From contig CM035807.1 of the NCBI GenBank assembly GCA_020466095.1, forward strand, positions 33,361,184-33,425,183: DNA of 64,000 nt, in the 5' to 3' direction. The number at the start of each line of letters is the position of its first letter. Within the stretch, counting starts at the first letter, position 1. The notes beneath the pieces are model-generated. The model had not been told where the DNA came from. It saw only the letters and a program-made list of their open reading frames with translations, and did no database searches. A program made the translations under genes and the position numbers. This stretch comes from Chlorops oryzae (lineage: Eukaryota > Arthropoda > Insecta > Diptera > Chloropidae). Positions 10,710 to 22,274 of this stretch are shown piece by piece.

Positions 10710-11881
10710 GATTTTCAGACGGGGGGTTTTTATATTTCCAATTTTTTGCTGCGTAACAATTTACATTCTTTCGAAACAATACGTCAATGAAACCGATAGT
10801 CGTAACAAAAGGATAAAAAAGTAAGAAACAGAACTCCAAAAGAAGAAGCACCATAGTGTGCGTATAAAAGTTTCTGAAAATTTTATAACTTAAACCAAAC
10901 CAAACAATCATTGCTGATTTTATTAATTAATAGTTTTAATAATTTTTTACAATCAGAACAGAGTTTACCCGAGAGGGTAGTTGATCGAGAGTGTGTTTTG
11001 CTGTGGTTCAGAGGTATGGAAAGTTCCAACAAATTCGACATACCAATATCAAGTACATTAAGAGATAATAAAAATATTTCTTATTACACATTTAATAACC
11101 AAAATTTACACTTCATTTAAAAAAAATAATCTTTAAAACTTCTGAAAGTAGTCGGTGAATATAGTAAATCCCGATACTTGGTTAAGTCAGATTGTCTTAA
11201 TTTATTTTTTCGATCTCAAAATGTCATCAAAAATTAATTTTTGGACTAATATTGAAAAATTTTCGTGATATTCCTACAGAGTGAAATATTTAGTTGAAAA
11301 ATTTCGAGTGGGTAAAATACCCATGTATGTAAACGGCGTTCTGCCGTGCCTGTATTTGATTATCTGCATACACAACTGCACATAAAAAATTTACGATTAC
11401 GCAATAAATCAAAAATAATCGGGATTATTTGTGATTAATTAAAAAATTCGAACTATTCAAAAAATAATACGAATATTTTTTTTTTGAGTAACATTTAAAT
11501 GATGCAATGGTGCTCAAAATTTGAAACGGAATTTTCTCGAAATCCTTACGTGATATAATTTTTTTTGATATTTTTCAATTTTTCGGGAGACAAAATCAAA
11601 CAGAAGCACTAAGAAACTTTAAAGGAGGATTTCGTTGCAGAACAGTGTAATTTTCATTTAAGTTAAGCTATTCAAAAAAAGTTGATGTCGAATAAAAACA
11701 GTCGTCAATCAATGATATCGATTCGACGAACTAGGCGTGCAATAACATATTTATATATACTTATATTCAGGATAGTCGGCAATACGAAATTTTGAGCTTT
11801 TGAAAGTTAAGAAACATTGTAAAAAATCCAAGAATTAGAAACAATATATAAAAACTGCTGAAGGGTCGCACCCTACAAAAG
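10710..11881. other. No recognisable gene
   Basis: AT-rich spacer between the gypsy remnant and the next LTR. Only short frames without motifs are present. Confidence 0.5.
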
Positions 11882-12307
11882 TGTAGCGCACTTATTATTA
11901 CTTCATTGCCGACAGGCCTATTTTCATTCCATTATTATTTCTATCCCGCGATAAATGCCTTCTAAGCATTCCGTGATCTTTGCATTTTCACATGCATTCC
12001 ATAGAGCTCATTTGTCGGCCACTTGAGCCTATTTGTTTATATAAGCGCGTTGATACAAAGTTGCGACCATTCAACCCGACTCGGCATTTCTCAGGCTCAA
12101 CGGAATAAGCCTTTTCGCTACCGCCTTCTCCTTTTGTTCGTTTATTATAAATAGCTAACCTAAGCATTATAATTTGTAGCTGTACTTCATTTCTTAGCTG
12201 TAATTTGTTTGACATAAGAATAAAGAGTTGAGTTTGAATTTGGAAGCAGAAGAAACAAGACTTTTATTTGAAGTTTACGGAAATAGCGCTTCTCTTTAAT
12301 TCCTTCA
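11882..12307 (+). repeat. Putative 5' LTR of the 412-like element
   Basis: Starts TGTAGCGCACTTATTATTAC and ends CTTTAATTCCTTCA, that is TG...CA. An AATAAA polyadenylation signal lies at about 12221. TGGCGATCGTGGC follows from 12310, close to the TGGCGACCGTG-type primer binding sites used by related elements. Only one LTR is present in the window, so the borders are not confirmed by a second copy. Confidence 0.5.
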
Positions 12308-12309
12308 TA

Positions 12310-12327
12310 TGGCGATCGTGGCTTAGA
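12310..12327 (+). other. Putative primer binding site
   Basis: TGGCGATCGTGGCTTAG begins two bases after the putative LTR. It resembles the tRNA-complementary sites of the 412 and mdg1 group but with mismatches. Confidence 0.4.
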
Positions 12328-13002
12328 GCCTCGCCACCGCGATTTCAAGCGAATATGAAACAAACAAAAAAAAAAAAAAAGAAAACAATTTTGAAAGTGC
12401 AGTTTTTCTTTTCAATAAATTAACACTGTGGAACGAATTCAGTGTAATGAAAACAAGAAAAAAAAAAAAAAACAGTTTTAAGCCAACAAATTAAGCTTTG
12501 ACGCTTAATAAAAAAAAAGAGGAAATGCTCAAAGTGAATTTTTCTCTTGTTTGACAATGAAAATAAATAGTGAATATTTTTGAGCAATAAACAAAATCAT
12601 TTAAATTAACTTAAAAATCAACGTCTATAATAATACAAAAACAATAAATAACAACAAAATAACAAAAAGAAAAAACCGTTAAATTAAAATTCAATTAATT
12701 GCAATTGAATATAAAGAAGAAGAGACTTAAGCCGGGACTCCATCACCCCCAAAATCAAGTATGGGGTCAGCTTTAAACTATCTACTGTTCAGCCATCTAT
12801 AAACCAACCAACAAGCCAGCGATGCGTCCAGCTCCAATCTTTTGTACATAAGATAAGTTTAATCCTTCAAACATTTATTTTACATTATATTTACTGATCA
12901 ATATACTTATTTAAAACCGTTTTTCTCTAAATTATAACAAAATAAAACTAAAGTGAATTCGTACGAATATTTTCTTAAATCTACTTAAATTAATCACCAG
13001 AT

Positions 13003-13224
13003 ATGGGTGGACAAAGTTCAAAGATTTCAAAATCCCCTGCAAACGTTGTCAATGAGATAGAAATTGACGAAGGTAGAACAATAAATTTATTTTATGTCGA
13101 GCTAATGCTCCTTATCTTTACAATACTTTCAATTTTAAAATTTATACTCCAAATTTACGGAATGCACAAATCAGCATTAAAAAGAAAATACTTAACAAGA
13201 GCGCAATCGTTGGACAAGCTTTAA
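13003..13224 (+). CDS. Leader ORF A of 412-like element: small membrane protein with N-terminal Gly
   Basis: 73 codons from an ATG at 13003. The N-terminus MGGQSSKISK fits the N-myristoylation consensus (Gly2, Ser/Lys following). Residues about 29-52 are strongly hydrophobic (FYVELMLLIFTILSILKFI) and look like one transmembrane helix, followed by a basic tail with KRKYL. It lies between LTR and gag on the same strand. I know of leader ORFs in mdg1/412-type elements but cannot name this protein. A membrane-tethered accessory role is inference only. Confidence 0.5.
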   Translation: MGGQSSKISKSPANVVNEIEIDEGRTINLFYVELMLLIFTILSILKFILQIYGMHKSALKRKYLTRAQSLDKL

Positions 13225-13403
13225 AAAAACATTCAAATGAAATAACTAATGCCTTGGAAAGTTCGTGCCTCTGAGTCTGAATTTCTTTTCTCTTTTTTTC
13301 CCCCTTTCATTTGCTTGTGGATTTTTTTTTTTTAAAGAAATCTCATTTTACAGTAAGCCCCGAATAATGCTCCGATATTGAATCTTTCGTTTTTTTTTGG
13401 GTC

Positions 13404-13664
13404 ATGTCAATAACATGGCAACCCATATACACAGAATTATTTAAGAGAAAATTAATTTTTGAAAAAACTTATAAATGCCTTAATAAACCAATTCACCCTA
13501 CACTACCAACACAGATAAAACATTTTACGGTGTTGTGCGAACAATATAACAGCATAAGACAGATTCTCTTCGATAACCTCAATAAGCTTGCTGCAAGAGA
13601 GCAAAGTATCTCGAATGACATATTTTTCTTTATAAAGCATAAACTTAATACAATTTTTAATTAA
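13404..13664 (+). CDS. Leader ORF B of 412-like element
   Basis: 86 codons between ORF A and gag, start MSITWQPIYTELFKRK. Predicted largely helical with several Asn/Gln and an FDNLNKLAAREQSISND stretch that could be coiled. No domain recognised. It ends about 170 bases before the first gag ATG. Confidence 0.4.
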   Translation: MSITWQPIYTELFKRKLIFEKTYKCLNKPIHPTLPTQIKHFTVLCEQYNSIRQILFDNLNKLAAREQSISNDIFFFIKHKLNTIFN

Positions 13665-13838
13665 TATAAAATAAAGGCAAGGTGCCCCGATACATACAAG
13701 GCTCCTTTGAAACTTGATATTGAACATCTTTTGAAACAAAGTTCACAGAAGTTTGAAGAGGAGAGTGATCAAGATATCCTTTCCCTTACTGAATTTTTTG
13801 AGTCACTTAACTTCAACGAGACGAAAGAAATAACAATC

Positions 13839-14655
13839 ATGGCCAACACAATAGCAGATTTCTTGAATAGCGCAGCAAAACTTTTACCGGATTTCGACGG
13901 AAATACCGAAAACTTACAGGGTTTTCTTGATGCGATTCAACTTGTTAATTTGATTAAAGGAACTCATGAAGAGGTGGCCGAGAATTTAGTAAAAACGAAG
14001 TTGAAAGGTGTAGCTCGTACACTTATATCTAATGAAGCAACCTTGGATGAGTTGTCCGAAAGATTGAAGTCTGCAGTAAAAGGTGAAACACCTAAAGTCC
14101 TACAAGCAAAGTTGATGGCTGCACGCCAAAATTCAAAATCTGCTAATTCTTACATAAAAGAAGTTGAGGACTTAACTAAATCCTTAACAGTCGCATATAT
14201 TGGAGACGGTATGCCTCCAAATATGGCAGAAAAATATTCAACGGATACAGCCGTTAGATCACTTGTCAAAAACGCCTCAAATGAACGCGTTAAAATTATA
14301 ATGGAAAGTGGTACTTTCACTTCCATGAACGATGTGGTTGCAAAATTTGTGGATTCTAACACAAACATCAAATGCTTCAGTAAATCATATTTACTCACGT
14401 CCGCCACGCAACAATCATTGGTATCGTGGTCGAGGGCAAAGACAATTTAATAGAGGTAACAGAGGTTACAATTCCTTTCGCGGTCAATCACGCCAATTTT
14501 ATAACAATAGTTACCATAACAATTTTAGTCGTGAAAGAGGTTATGGACGTCATAATAATTACTCCAACAACCGAGGTGGCGCATCAGGTAACACAACTAC
14601 CTCAAACGGCGCCAGAGTTGTAACAACGGAGGAAAACGAGACCTCCTCCCAGTAG
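13839..14655 (+). pseudogene. gag of 412-like element, frameshifted
   Basis: The first ATG in the frame is at 13839 (MANTIADFLNSAAKLLPDFDG). The open frame itself begins upstream at 13707 but without an ATG. The capsid-like part runs to about 14390. The nucleocapsid tail with RGRGQRQFNRGNRGYN and other Arg-Gly-Asn repeats is in the next frame (14400-14655). So one indel near 14370-14410 breaks the gene, and the original frame stops at 14450. The RG-rich tail replaces zinc knuckles, as in other mdg1/412-type Gags. Confidence 0.8.
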
Positions 14656-16129
14656 ATAAAATTACTGGGAGGTTAAATATTGCAAACTTTAAACACTTAA
14701 ATTTTATAAATACTGCTAATGACAAACATATTTTTCATTTAAATCTTAATCTTAATAAATGATTAATATTAATAAAATAGCAAATTTAAAATATCTAAAT
14801 CAATCCTATACAACCAATATTTCGGGAATAGGGTCCGATATGGTCCGATCATGTGGAAAGATAACAACTGACCTCAGAATATAAATATTTACTGCAACAT
14901 GATTTTCATGTAGTGCAGAATGATTTTCCGATCCCTTATGACGGAATAATTGGATTGGATTTCATAAAAAAATATAATTGTGTATTAGAATATCAAAACG
15001 AAAGCGGAAAAGATGTTTTTCACATAAGACCGGAGGAACTTCCAGAAGAATTTACGATTGAAATTTTGGATGGAGCAAACACCAGAATTCTTTCCATACC
15101 AGCACGCTCTGAAGTGATCAGAACGATTTCTGTAGATTCAAAATTGAATTAGATTTTTGTCCCAAATCAGGAACTAGCCAGTGGAATTTTTATATCTAAT
15201 ACAATAGCATCCAAAACAAGCCCATACGTTAGAGTCATAAATACTAACTCTACAAATTTAATCTTAACAAACACAAAATTAAAATATGAAAATTTATCAA
15301 ATTTTAACATTTTTACTACCACGAAAATTTGTTCGAATAATCAAGAAATTTTGAATAAACTTACAAAAAACTTCCCACCACATGTTGAATCTGATCTGAC
15401 AAAATTGTGTGAGGAATATATCGATATATTTGCATTGGAAACCGATCTTATTAGCACAAACAATTTCTATAAGCAAAAATTAAGATTATCAGATCCCGAA
15501 CCAGTTTTCATAAATAATTACCGTATACCTTATTCACAAAAAGAGGAAATAACAAAACAGGTTCAAAAAATGTCAAAGAATGGAATTATAGAACCATCAA
15601 TATCAAATTAAAACAGTCCGATTTTACTAGTCCCAAAAAAATCATTACCTAATAGTAATGAAAAGCGGTGGCGACTGGTCATAGACTACCGCCAAATCAA
15701 CAAAAAGCTCATTTCAGACAAATTTCCTCTCCCGCGTGTTGATGATGTACTCGACCAATTGGGCCGAGCTAAGTAATTTTGTTGCCTCGACCTTGTGTCG
15801 GGTTTCCACCAGATTGAGCTGCATAAAGAATCGCGCGAGATTACTTCTTTTTCCACAGACAAGGATTCCTTCCAATTCACTAGACTTCCATATGGACTAA
15901 AATTAGCCCCCAACTCATTCCAGAGAATGATGAATTTAGCGTTTTTAGGCCTATCACCCTCTCAGTGTTTCATCTGTATGGATGATCGTATTGTTATAGG
16001 ATGTTCGATCAAACACATGATCAAAAACTTAAGGACGTTTTCAAAGCATGTAACATAGACATGCAAACCTCAAACTACACCCGGAAAAGTGCACATTCTT
16101 CAATCACGAAGTGACATATTTGGGCCATA

Positions 16130-17424
16130 ACAGGTTGGCTGATAAGTCCCCGGTCTGACACATAGATGGTGTCGCTAGTATTAAATGCATATTATTTTTA
16201 TATAGTGGCAACCTTCAAATGATTCGTGTCAAAATTTGACGTCTGTAAGTCAATTAGTTTGTGAGATAGAGCGTCTTTTGTAAAGCAACTTTTGTTATTG
16301 TGAAAAAAAATGGAAAAAAAGGAATTTCGTGTTTTGATAAAATACTGTTTTTTGAAGGGAAAAAATACAGTGGAAGCAAAAACTTGGCTTGATAATGAGT
16401 TTCCGGACTCTGCCCCAGGAAAATCAACAATAATTGATTGGTATGCAAAATTCAAGCGTGGTGAAATGAGCACGGAGGACGGTGAACGCAGTGGACGCCC
16501 GAAAGAGGTGGTTACCGACGAAAACATCAAAAAAATTCACAAAATGATTTTGAATGATCGTAAAATGAAGTTGATCGAGATAGCAGAGGCCTTAAAGATA
16601 TCAAAGGAACGTGTTGGTCATATCATTCATCAATATTTGGATATGAAAAAAGCTCTGTGCAAAATGGGTGCCGCGCGAGCTCACATTTGACCAAAAACAA
16701 CAACGTGTTGATGATTCTGAGCGGTGTTTGCAGCTGTTAACTCGCAATACACCCGAGTTTTTGCGTCGATATGTGACAATGGATGCAACATGGCTCTATC
16801 ACTACACTCCTGAGTCCAATCGACAGTCGGCTGAGTAGACAGCGATCGGTGAACCGTCTCCGAAGCGTGGAAAGACTCAAAAGTCCGATGGCAAAGTAAT
16901 GGCCTCTGTTTTTTGGGATGGGCATGGAATAATTTTTATCGATTATCTTGAGAAGGGAAAAACCATCAACAGTGACTTTTATATGTCGTTATTGGAGCGT
17001 TTGAAGGTCGAAATCGCGGCAAAACGGCCCCATATGAAGAAGAAAAAAGTGTTGCTCCACCAAGACAACGCACCGTGCCACAAGTCATTGAGAACGATGG
17101 CAAACATTCATGAATTAGGCTTCGAATTGCTTCCCCACCCACCGTATTCTCCAGATCTGGCCCCCAGCGACTTTCTCTTGTTCTCAGACCTCAAAAGGAT
17201 GCTCGCAGGGAAAAAATTTGGCTGCAATGAAGAGGTGATCGCCGAAACTGAGGCCTATTTTGAGGCAAAACCGAAGGAGTACTACCAAAATGGTATCAAA
17301 AAATTGGAAGGTCGTTATAATCGTTGTATCGCTCTTGAAGGGAACTATGTTGAATAATAAAAACGAATTTTGACAAAAAAATGTGTTTTTCTTTGTTAGA
17401 CCGGAGACTTATCAGCCAACCTGT
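16130..17424 (+). mobile_element. Himar1-like mariner (irritans group), 1295 bp, copy 1
   Basis: TIRs ACAGGTTGGCTGATAAGTCC and, on the minus strand, ACAGGTTGGCTGATAAGTCT; TA target duplications at 16128-16129 and 17425-17426. The TIR is that of Himar1-type elements. The insertion splits the RT of the 412-like element and ignoring it restores the RT register. Confidence 0.97.
16310..17357 (+). pseudogene. mariner transposase, copy 1
   Basis: N-terminal helix-turn-helix half from ATG 16310 (EFRVLIKYCFLKG...). An extra A in the run near 16646-16651 shifts the frame after the HQYLDMKK block, giving a false stop at 16690. The catalytic half continues in another frame: FVTMDATW-type block (usual form DETW; Asp kept, Glu replaced by Ala), TAG stop at about 16836 just after NRQSAE, HQDNAPCHKS (second Asp) and PPYSPDLAPSDF (third Asp), ending at 17357. 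Irritans-type D,D34D cut-and-paste transposase. Two lesions, so inactive. Confidence 0.95.
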
Positions 17425-17500
17425 TAAGTGCACAAGTGAAGGAATCTTACCTGATAACTCAAAATTTAAAATTATCAAAGAATACCCTCGCCCCAAAAAC

Positions 17501-17600
17501 NNNNNNNNNNNNNNNNNNNNNNNNNNNNNNNNNNNNNNNNNNNNNNNNNNNNNNNNNNNNNNNNNNNNNNNNNNNNNNNNNNNNNNNNNNNNNNNNNNNN
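17501..17600. other. Assembly gap (100 N)
   Basis: Run of exactly 100 N, the usual placeholder for a gap of unknown size. It truncates the 412-like pol. Confidence 1.
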
Positions 17601-17823
17601 ATCTTAAATCTATGAACCTATATTTTGGAAAATTGTTTTTTTTTTTTAATTTCAAAGATTAACCGAAAGTGCGAAGAAAGACAAGTTTTGCAAGCCTTTT
17701 TAAGAAGAAAAAGACAACGCTGCCCGATCCCCTTCGTTCTCAACTTCGTTCTCTATTTGCCTTCACACAAAAAACCACACGATCACACCGACTGGTAAAC
17801 GGGTACGCTGCAAATTTGAAGAA
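17601..17823. other. Spacer after gap, no gene recognised
   Basis: Short AT-rich sequence, origin unclear because of the adjacent gap. Confidence 0.4.
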
Positions 17824-17827
17824 TTAA

Positions 17828-19871
17828 GGGGACCTTCTGGTCTAGAATTTTTTGAAAATTGATTTTTTTTTTTTTATATATATTTCGGAAGAATAGACTT
17901 TTAAGAATATGCTGGCAAAGTTTCGTGAAGATATTGACAATATTTGTTTTGCTACAGCCTTTTTAGAAGGTGGATACAGCAGGCAGCGCGCTTGATCAAC
18001 GCAAAGACTTTATAACAGGCATGCCCAAAAGGCATTCAAAAAGGCAAAAGAGAAGCAAAAAATAGAAGTTCGTGTACGTATATGAAGAGAGAGTTTTAAA
18101 AATGATACCGAACGAGTAGGCTCTGTGCCGCTTTTTTTCAGAAGAGAAGCTAGTTTTTGTATTTTTATGTTTTTGTTGTACTATACACTAACATTTTTTT
18201 CGGACGTTTGTCTGTAGTGGTGGTCATCACTTGCTTTATAACTACCAAGATGTCTTACGCAGTACAAAAAAAATGTTCACACGAAATCGTAGACTATGGC
18301 ACCAGAGGCTGGTACCAGCCATTCTACAGCAAAGCAAAATTGTCTCTCGGCATTTGTTAGTCGAATGCCTTTCTTTCGGGACGAGCGGTCGCTTATGCTG
18401 AGGAGCGGATAAAGCATGTCGAGCGCTGAGGATGTAAAATGAGAAATCGTTTTGTCTCTCAAAAAACTTCGTATTAATTTGTCTTCGATTCAGTGCCGTA
18501 GCAACCATAGGGGAAAGAGGGAATTTCCCCCCACGCATTTTGGTTTTTAACCATGAAAAAAAAAATAAAAAAGGAGAAAAAATAAATGACAATCGAAAAA
18601 ACATGCATTGAAAGCGTGCATGTAATGTGGATTTAATTAAAATAGACATTAAAATTGAAAAAATAATTTTGCCTCCCTACGCAAATTGAAAAAATTATGT
18701 TCCCCCACGCAAAACAGAATTGCTACGGCACTGCTTCGATTTTCTAATTGATATGTTTTGTGTGCACACACATTCATGCAAGTAGGAAGAGCGAAAGTAT
18801 GCCAGTCGGAAAATGTTAGGTTGAGCGATTTGCATTTTCGCAATGGAATTCCGAGGAATTCGTTGCTGAAAATTAACATTGCCATGTTCTAGCAAATGTG
18901 AGGTTCTATTTTCGTTTAGTTTCCGTTACGCTATCGCCAAATCCGTTTTTTACGTCTCATAAAGTTGTTTGAGATTTAATATTTGACTTATGTCATCAAT
19001 GAACTCACGAAAGAACGAATTGCCGGCTAGGATATTCTTGATCTCTTATTGTCTCTAAAATTTAGAGTCTAAATTATAGAGCAGTGATGTTCAAAATATT
19101 CTGGCTCTCAGCCTTGCATTAATGTGAGTGCACAAAAAAAAAAAAAAAATTGAAAAAACGAATACAAAACGAACGAGCTTTTTTGAGAGACAATAAGAGA
19201 GCAAAAACTTTTTTCGCTCTCCCTAACTTGCTTCATAGTTTTCAAAATTTGATTCGCTTTGTGCCATTCGTTTGTATGCGCGTTAGACATCTTGGTAGTT
19301 ATAAGGTCTTTGATCAAAGCAACTTTGAACGCGTTTATCTCAAAACTCCTTTTTTTGACCTGGTGTGAATGAAAACAAAAAAACCATCGAACCGATTTGT
19401 CTGGAATTTTTATATGTTATTCATAACATCAATGGCTATGGCCCGAACTAGAATGGATTTTTATTTGAAGAACTTCATATTTTTCATAAAAAAAAATGGT
19501 TAAAAAAAGGGGAGTTTTTGATGGTTGAAATAAAAATTGCGCCATTTTGTCAATTTAAAAAAAAAAATTTTATTCTAGTTCCTGCCATAGCCGCATTCGT
19601 TCTGATTAATAACATATTTTTGTTTTTTTTTTCGATTACCAGAACTGCCAAAATCTTTCACACCACGGAGGTACTTTTTCAAAGAGGGTCCACTTCAACG
19701 CCATTTTTAAAATACCAAAAAAAAAAAAAATTACAACAAAATTTTTTATTTTTTGTCAATAAAGAATATAATAAGCCTGCATACTTAGAAAATCGTTTTT
19801 TTATTTGGCTTAATACCAAAAAAAATCATGAAAATACCCTAAATTTTCGTGCTCTAGACCAGAAGGTCCCC
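17828..19871. mobile_element. TTAA-flanked DNA element, 2044 bp, 19-bp TIRs
   Basis: Both ends read GGGGACCTTCTGGTCTAGA inward (17828 plus; 19871 minus). TTAA lies immediately outside at 17824-17827 and 19872-19875. TTAA targeting occurs in piggyBac and Kolobok superfamilies; the GGGG ends do not fit piggyBac's usual CCC start, so Kolobok-like is my weak preference. No transposase is recognised. The right third is a long imperfect palindrome centred near 19500 (for example TATGTTATT...ACTAGAAT repeated inverted at about 19410-19470 and 19570-19625). Confidence 0.8.
18491..18733. mobile_element. hAT MITE (243 bp) nested in the TTAA element
   Basis: TIR CAGTGCCGTAGCAA at both ends and a perfect 8-bp duplication CTTCGATT at 18483-18490 and 18734-18741. 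Confidence 0.95.
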
Positions 19872-19875
19872 TTAA

Positions 19876-20520
19876 GTCAGAGAGAGATAGAGTCTGTCCA
19901 CGATTTCAATGCGTTCGCTTCACGTGTTCTGGAACTGTGATTCGATGCCCTTGAGAATGCAACAGGAGGGCGGTTGAAGGTCGTGGCAAGTGGTACGCTT
20001 GGACGGACTCTCTGGACTGAATGGTCCACCGGAGCTAATTCCAGGCTCCTGGCACGGGATCGCCAAATGTTATTGTCAGGGACAATTAAGGGCTGACGTA
20101 CCTGTTCTTGAAGACGAAAATGTGAGGGAAATCCGGTTGGTTTTTAATTTTTGTTTGCCGGCGGTTGCGCGACGCAATTAAAGGTTTTAATATGTAGTTT
20201 TAATTGAAAAAATGATTTTCATTTAAAGAAAAGAAAAGAACAGAAGGCTTGCCCTCGTGGCGGCATACAGATAACTTAATTTGTGACTTGTGATAATTTC
20301 ACTACTGCGATATAAGTTTTTCTATCGCACGCTCTGATCAGAGATTTTTGTCGAATACATGCGGAACGGCGAGGCGCGTCTTAGCGGTTGCGATCATAGA
20401 CTGTTCCGTCGTCGCTGGAGGTCGAATTGTTGAACGCGAGAGAGCAAAGGGTTTCGTTAGATCGGTTCGATTAAGGGCTCGCCCCCATAGCGGCTACGGC
20501 GAAAAACGGACAAGATCCAA
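19876..20520. repeat. Possible LTR-like segment, related to 27950-28171
   Basis: 20230-20290 (CTTGCCCTCGTGGCGGCATA then CAGATAACTTAATTTGTGACTTGTGA) closely parallels 28125-28171. Upstream shared words (GACGTACCT; GCGCGACGC versus GCGGCGCG) suggest two diverged copies of one repeat, perhaps an LTR. Borders unknown; the second copy runs into an N gap. Confidence 0.4.
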
Positions 20521-20701
20521 TAGTTTCTACTGTTGAAGCATTATATCCATCATAGATTTTACGATTAAATATCATAAATCTACGATGGAAATGTCAAAAA
20601 TTTACGCACAATACAATAATTCTACTATCAATCTAATAGTTTCTACAGTTTCCCACTTATATTGATATAATAAAAATTAACAAGCTCAAATCATATCACG
20701 C

Positions 20702-20935
20702 GATGGCGAAGTTGAAGTGTGCTAGATTTGTAATTTGGAAGGTCCGAGTTCGAACCCTTTCAAAGGCCAAAAGAAATTGGTGGAAAACTGGAGAATAAAA
20801 CAGGAAATTAAATTTTAAGGAAAAAAATGCGGGGAACAGAAAGTAAGTTGCCAACCAATAAATAGTGCTTTAATCGCGCCTTCCAAAACGTCACGCAAAA
20901 GCTCTTTCAAGAAATTCCTATAGAATCTTTTTTAA
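20702..20935 (+). repeat. tRNA-like SINE piece with body
   Basis: Box A-like GATGGCGAAGTTGAAG and box B-like GAGTTCGAACCC about 45 bases apart, as in a tRNA gene. The following body (TTTTAAGGAAAAAAATGCGG, GAACAGAAAGTAAG) reappears at 29845-29975 and, more weakly, at 31020-31080. Interpreted as a tRNA-derived SINE or a tRNA-like module within the surrounding DNA element. Confidence 0.6.
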
Positions 20936-20992
20936 ATTTTTTAGCATAAAAAGCTTTGTAAAATTTTTTTTCTCTCAGTTTTTTAAATAATA

Positions 20993-22274
20993 TTAGGTGT
21001 AGTAAAACGAAATACATTATTTTTCCAATAGATGGCGTTATTTATCTGCATCTCGCGTTGTATAAGTCCGATCGTGTTCCGCTAGGGGGCATTAGAAAGA
21101 TGAGAGTTCCTACTAAAAAAGCCTTTTTGACACTTTTTTGATTGATTGATTCAGTTTTGTTTGAGAGCTTGTCAAAGATGGACATCAGCAAAGAGAAAAT
21201 TCGCTACATTTTACAGTTTTTCTTCGATAAGGGAGAAAACGCAAGCCAGGCGGCTGAAAATGTAATGCGTTTGGACCTGATACTGAACAGCCAATCATGC
21301 GCAATTTGGTTTCGTCGATTCTGTTCCGGTAACTTCGATGTCAAGGATGCACCACGCACTGAAGGCCAATTGTCGAAAATGTCGATAAAATCATGGAAAA
21401 TTATCGAGTCCGACCGTCATGTTAGCACTGTTTCGATTGCAAAAGAGCTAAAGATTGCACAAAAAACCGTTTGGAACCATTTGAAAAGGCTGGATACACA
21501 AAGAAAGCTCGATGTATGGGTGCCACACATTAAAACGCAAAAAAACCTCATAGACCGAATTTCCATCTGCGAATCGCTGCTGAACCGCAACAAAATCGAC
21601 CCATTTCTGAAGCGGTTGGTGACTGTGATGAAAAGGTGGGTCACTTACGACAACGTCAAGCGAAAACGGTCGTGGTCGAAACACGGTGAACCGCGGAAAC
21701 GGTGGCCAAGCCAGGATTGACGGCCAGGAAGGTTTTGCTGTGTGTTTGGTGGGATTGGCAGGGAATTATCTACTATGAGCTCTCCCATACGGCAAAACTC
21801 TTAACTCGGAACTCTACTGTCAACAATTGGACCGTCTGAAGGAAGCAATCGCCCATAAGCGGCCAGCTTTGGCCAATAGGAAAGGATTTGTGTTCCATCA
21901 GGACAACGCCAGGCCACACACATCGATAGTGACTTCGCCAGAAGCTCCGGGAGTTTGGTTGGGAGGTTCTTCTGCATCCACCTTTATAGTCCGGACCTGG
22001 CACCAAGTGATTACCATCTGTTCCTGTCCATGGCGAACAATTTTGCTGGTGAAACATTCGCTTCAAGAGAGGCTTCTGAAATTCGACTGTCTCAATTTTT
22101 TGCTAATAGGAACGAGGGCTTCTATGAGAGAGGCATAATGAAATTACCTTTAAAATGGCAACAAGTTATCGAACAAAACGGCGCATATTTGACATAAATC
22201 GGGTCATTCTAACTATCTTAAATAAAGCCCTCAATTTAATGCAAAAATAATGGATTTCTTTTTACTACACCTAA
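20993..22274 (+). mobile_element. mariner element of a second subfamily, 1282 bp
   Basis: TIR TTAGGTGTAGTAAAA at both ends with TA duplications (20991-20992 and 22275-22276). Terminal sequence and transposase differ from the Himar1-like copies; cecropia/mellifera-like is a guess. Confidence 0.93.
21178..22197 (+). pseudogene. mariner transposase, second subfamily
   Basis: ATG at 21178 (MDISKEKIRYILQFFFDKG). N-terminal helix-turn-helix region, then GNFDVKDAPRTEGQLSK and the WVPHIKTQKNLIDRISICESL linker. The first catalytic block, usually GDEKW, reads VMKRW here: a missing G and an extra G a few bases later shift just those codons, so the first catalytic Asp is lost although the frame stays open to 21720. 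The second half (HQDNARPH near 21897; YSPDLAPSDYHLF near 21988) is in other frames and ends at 22197. Confidence 0.92.

Larger units (their letters stand above)
11882..17500 (+). mobile_element. mdg1/412-like gypsy LTR retrotransposon, broken, ends at assembly gap
   Basis: Order on the plus strand: probable 5' LTR (11882-12307), primer-binding-like site, long AT-rich leader with two small ORFs, gag with an RG-rich nucleocapsid tail, protease, RT. The RT is split by a mariner at 16130 and resumes at 17427 until the N gap at 17501. Length of leader and gag style point to the mdg1/412 group (inference). Numerous stops and frame shifts show a dead copy; RNase H, integrase and the 3' LTR are not visible. 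Confidence 0.8.
14870..17500 (+). pseudogene. pro-pol of 412-like element, interrupted by mariner
   Basis: Protease tail: IPYDGIIGLDFIKKYNC at about 14934. RT: YRIPYSQKEEI, then NGIIEPS, stop at 15609, LVPKKSL, RWRLVIDYRQINKKL, stop at 15774, CLDLVSGFHQIELH (catalytic Asp), FQFTRLPYGLKLAPNSF and CMDDRIVIG (YxDD box with Cys for Tyr). A further shift follows near 16060. HPEKCTFFNHEVTYLGH reaches the mariner insertion and the frame resumes as CTSEGILPDNSKFKI before the N gap. At least two stops and one shift: inactive. Confidence 0.9.

Noticed and set aside
17296..17662. Open frames crossing 17501-17600
   Set aside because: Same reason; only the plus-strand RT part before the gap is real.
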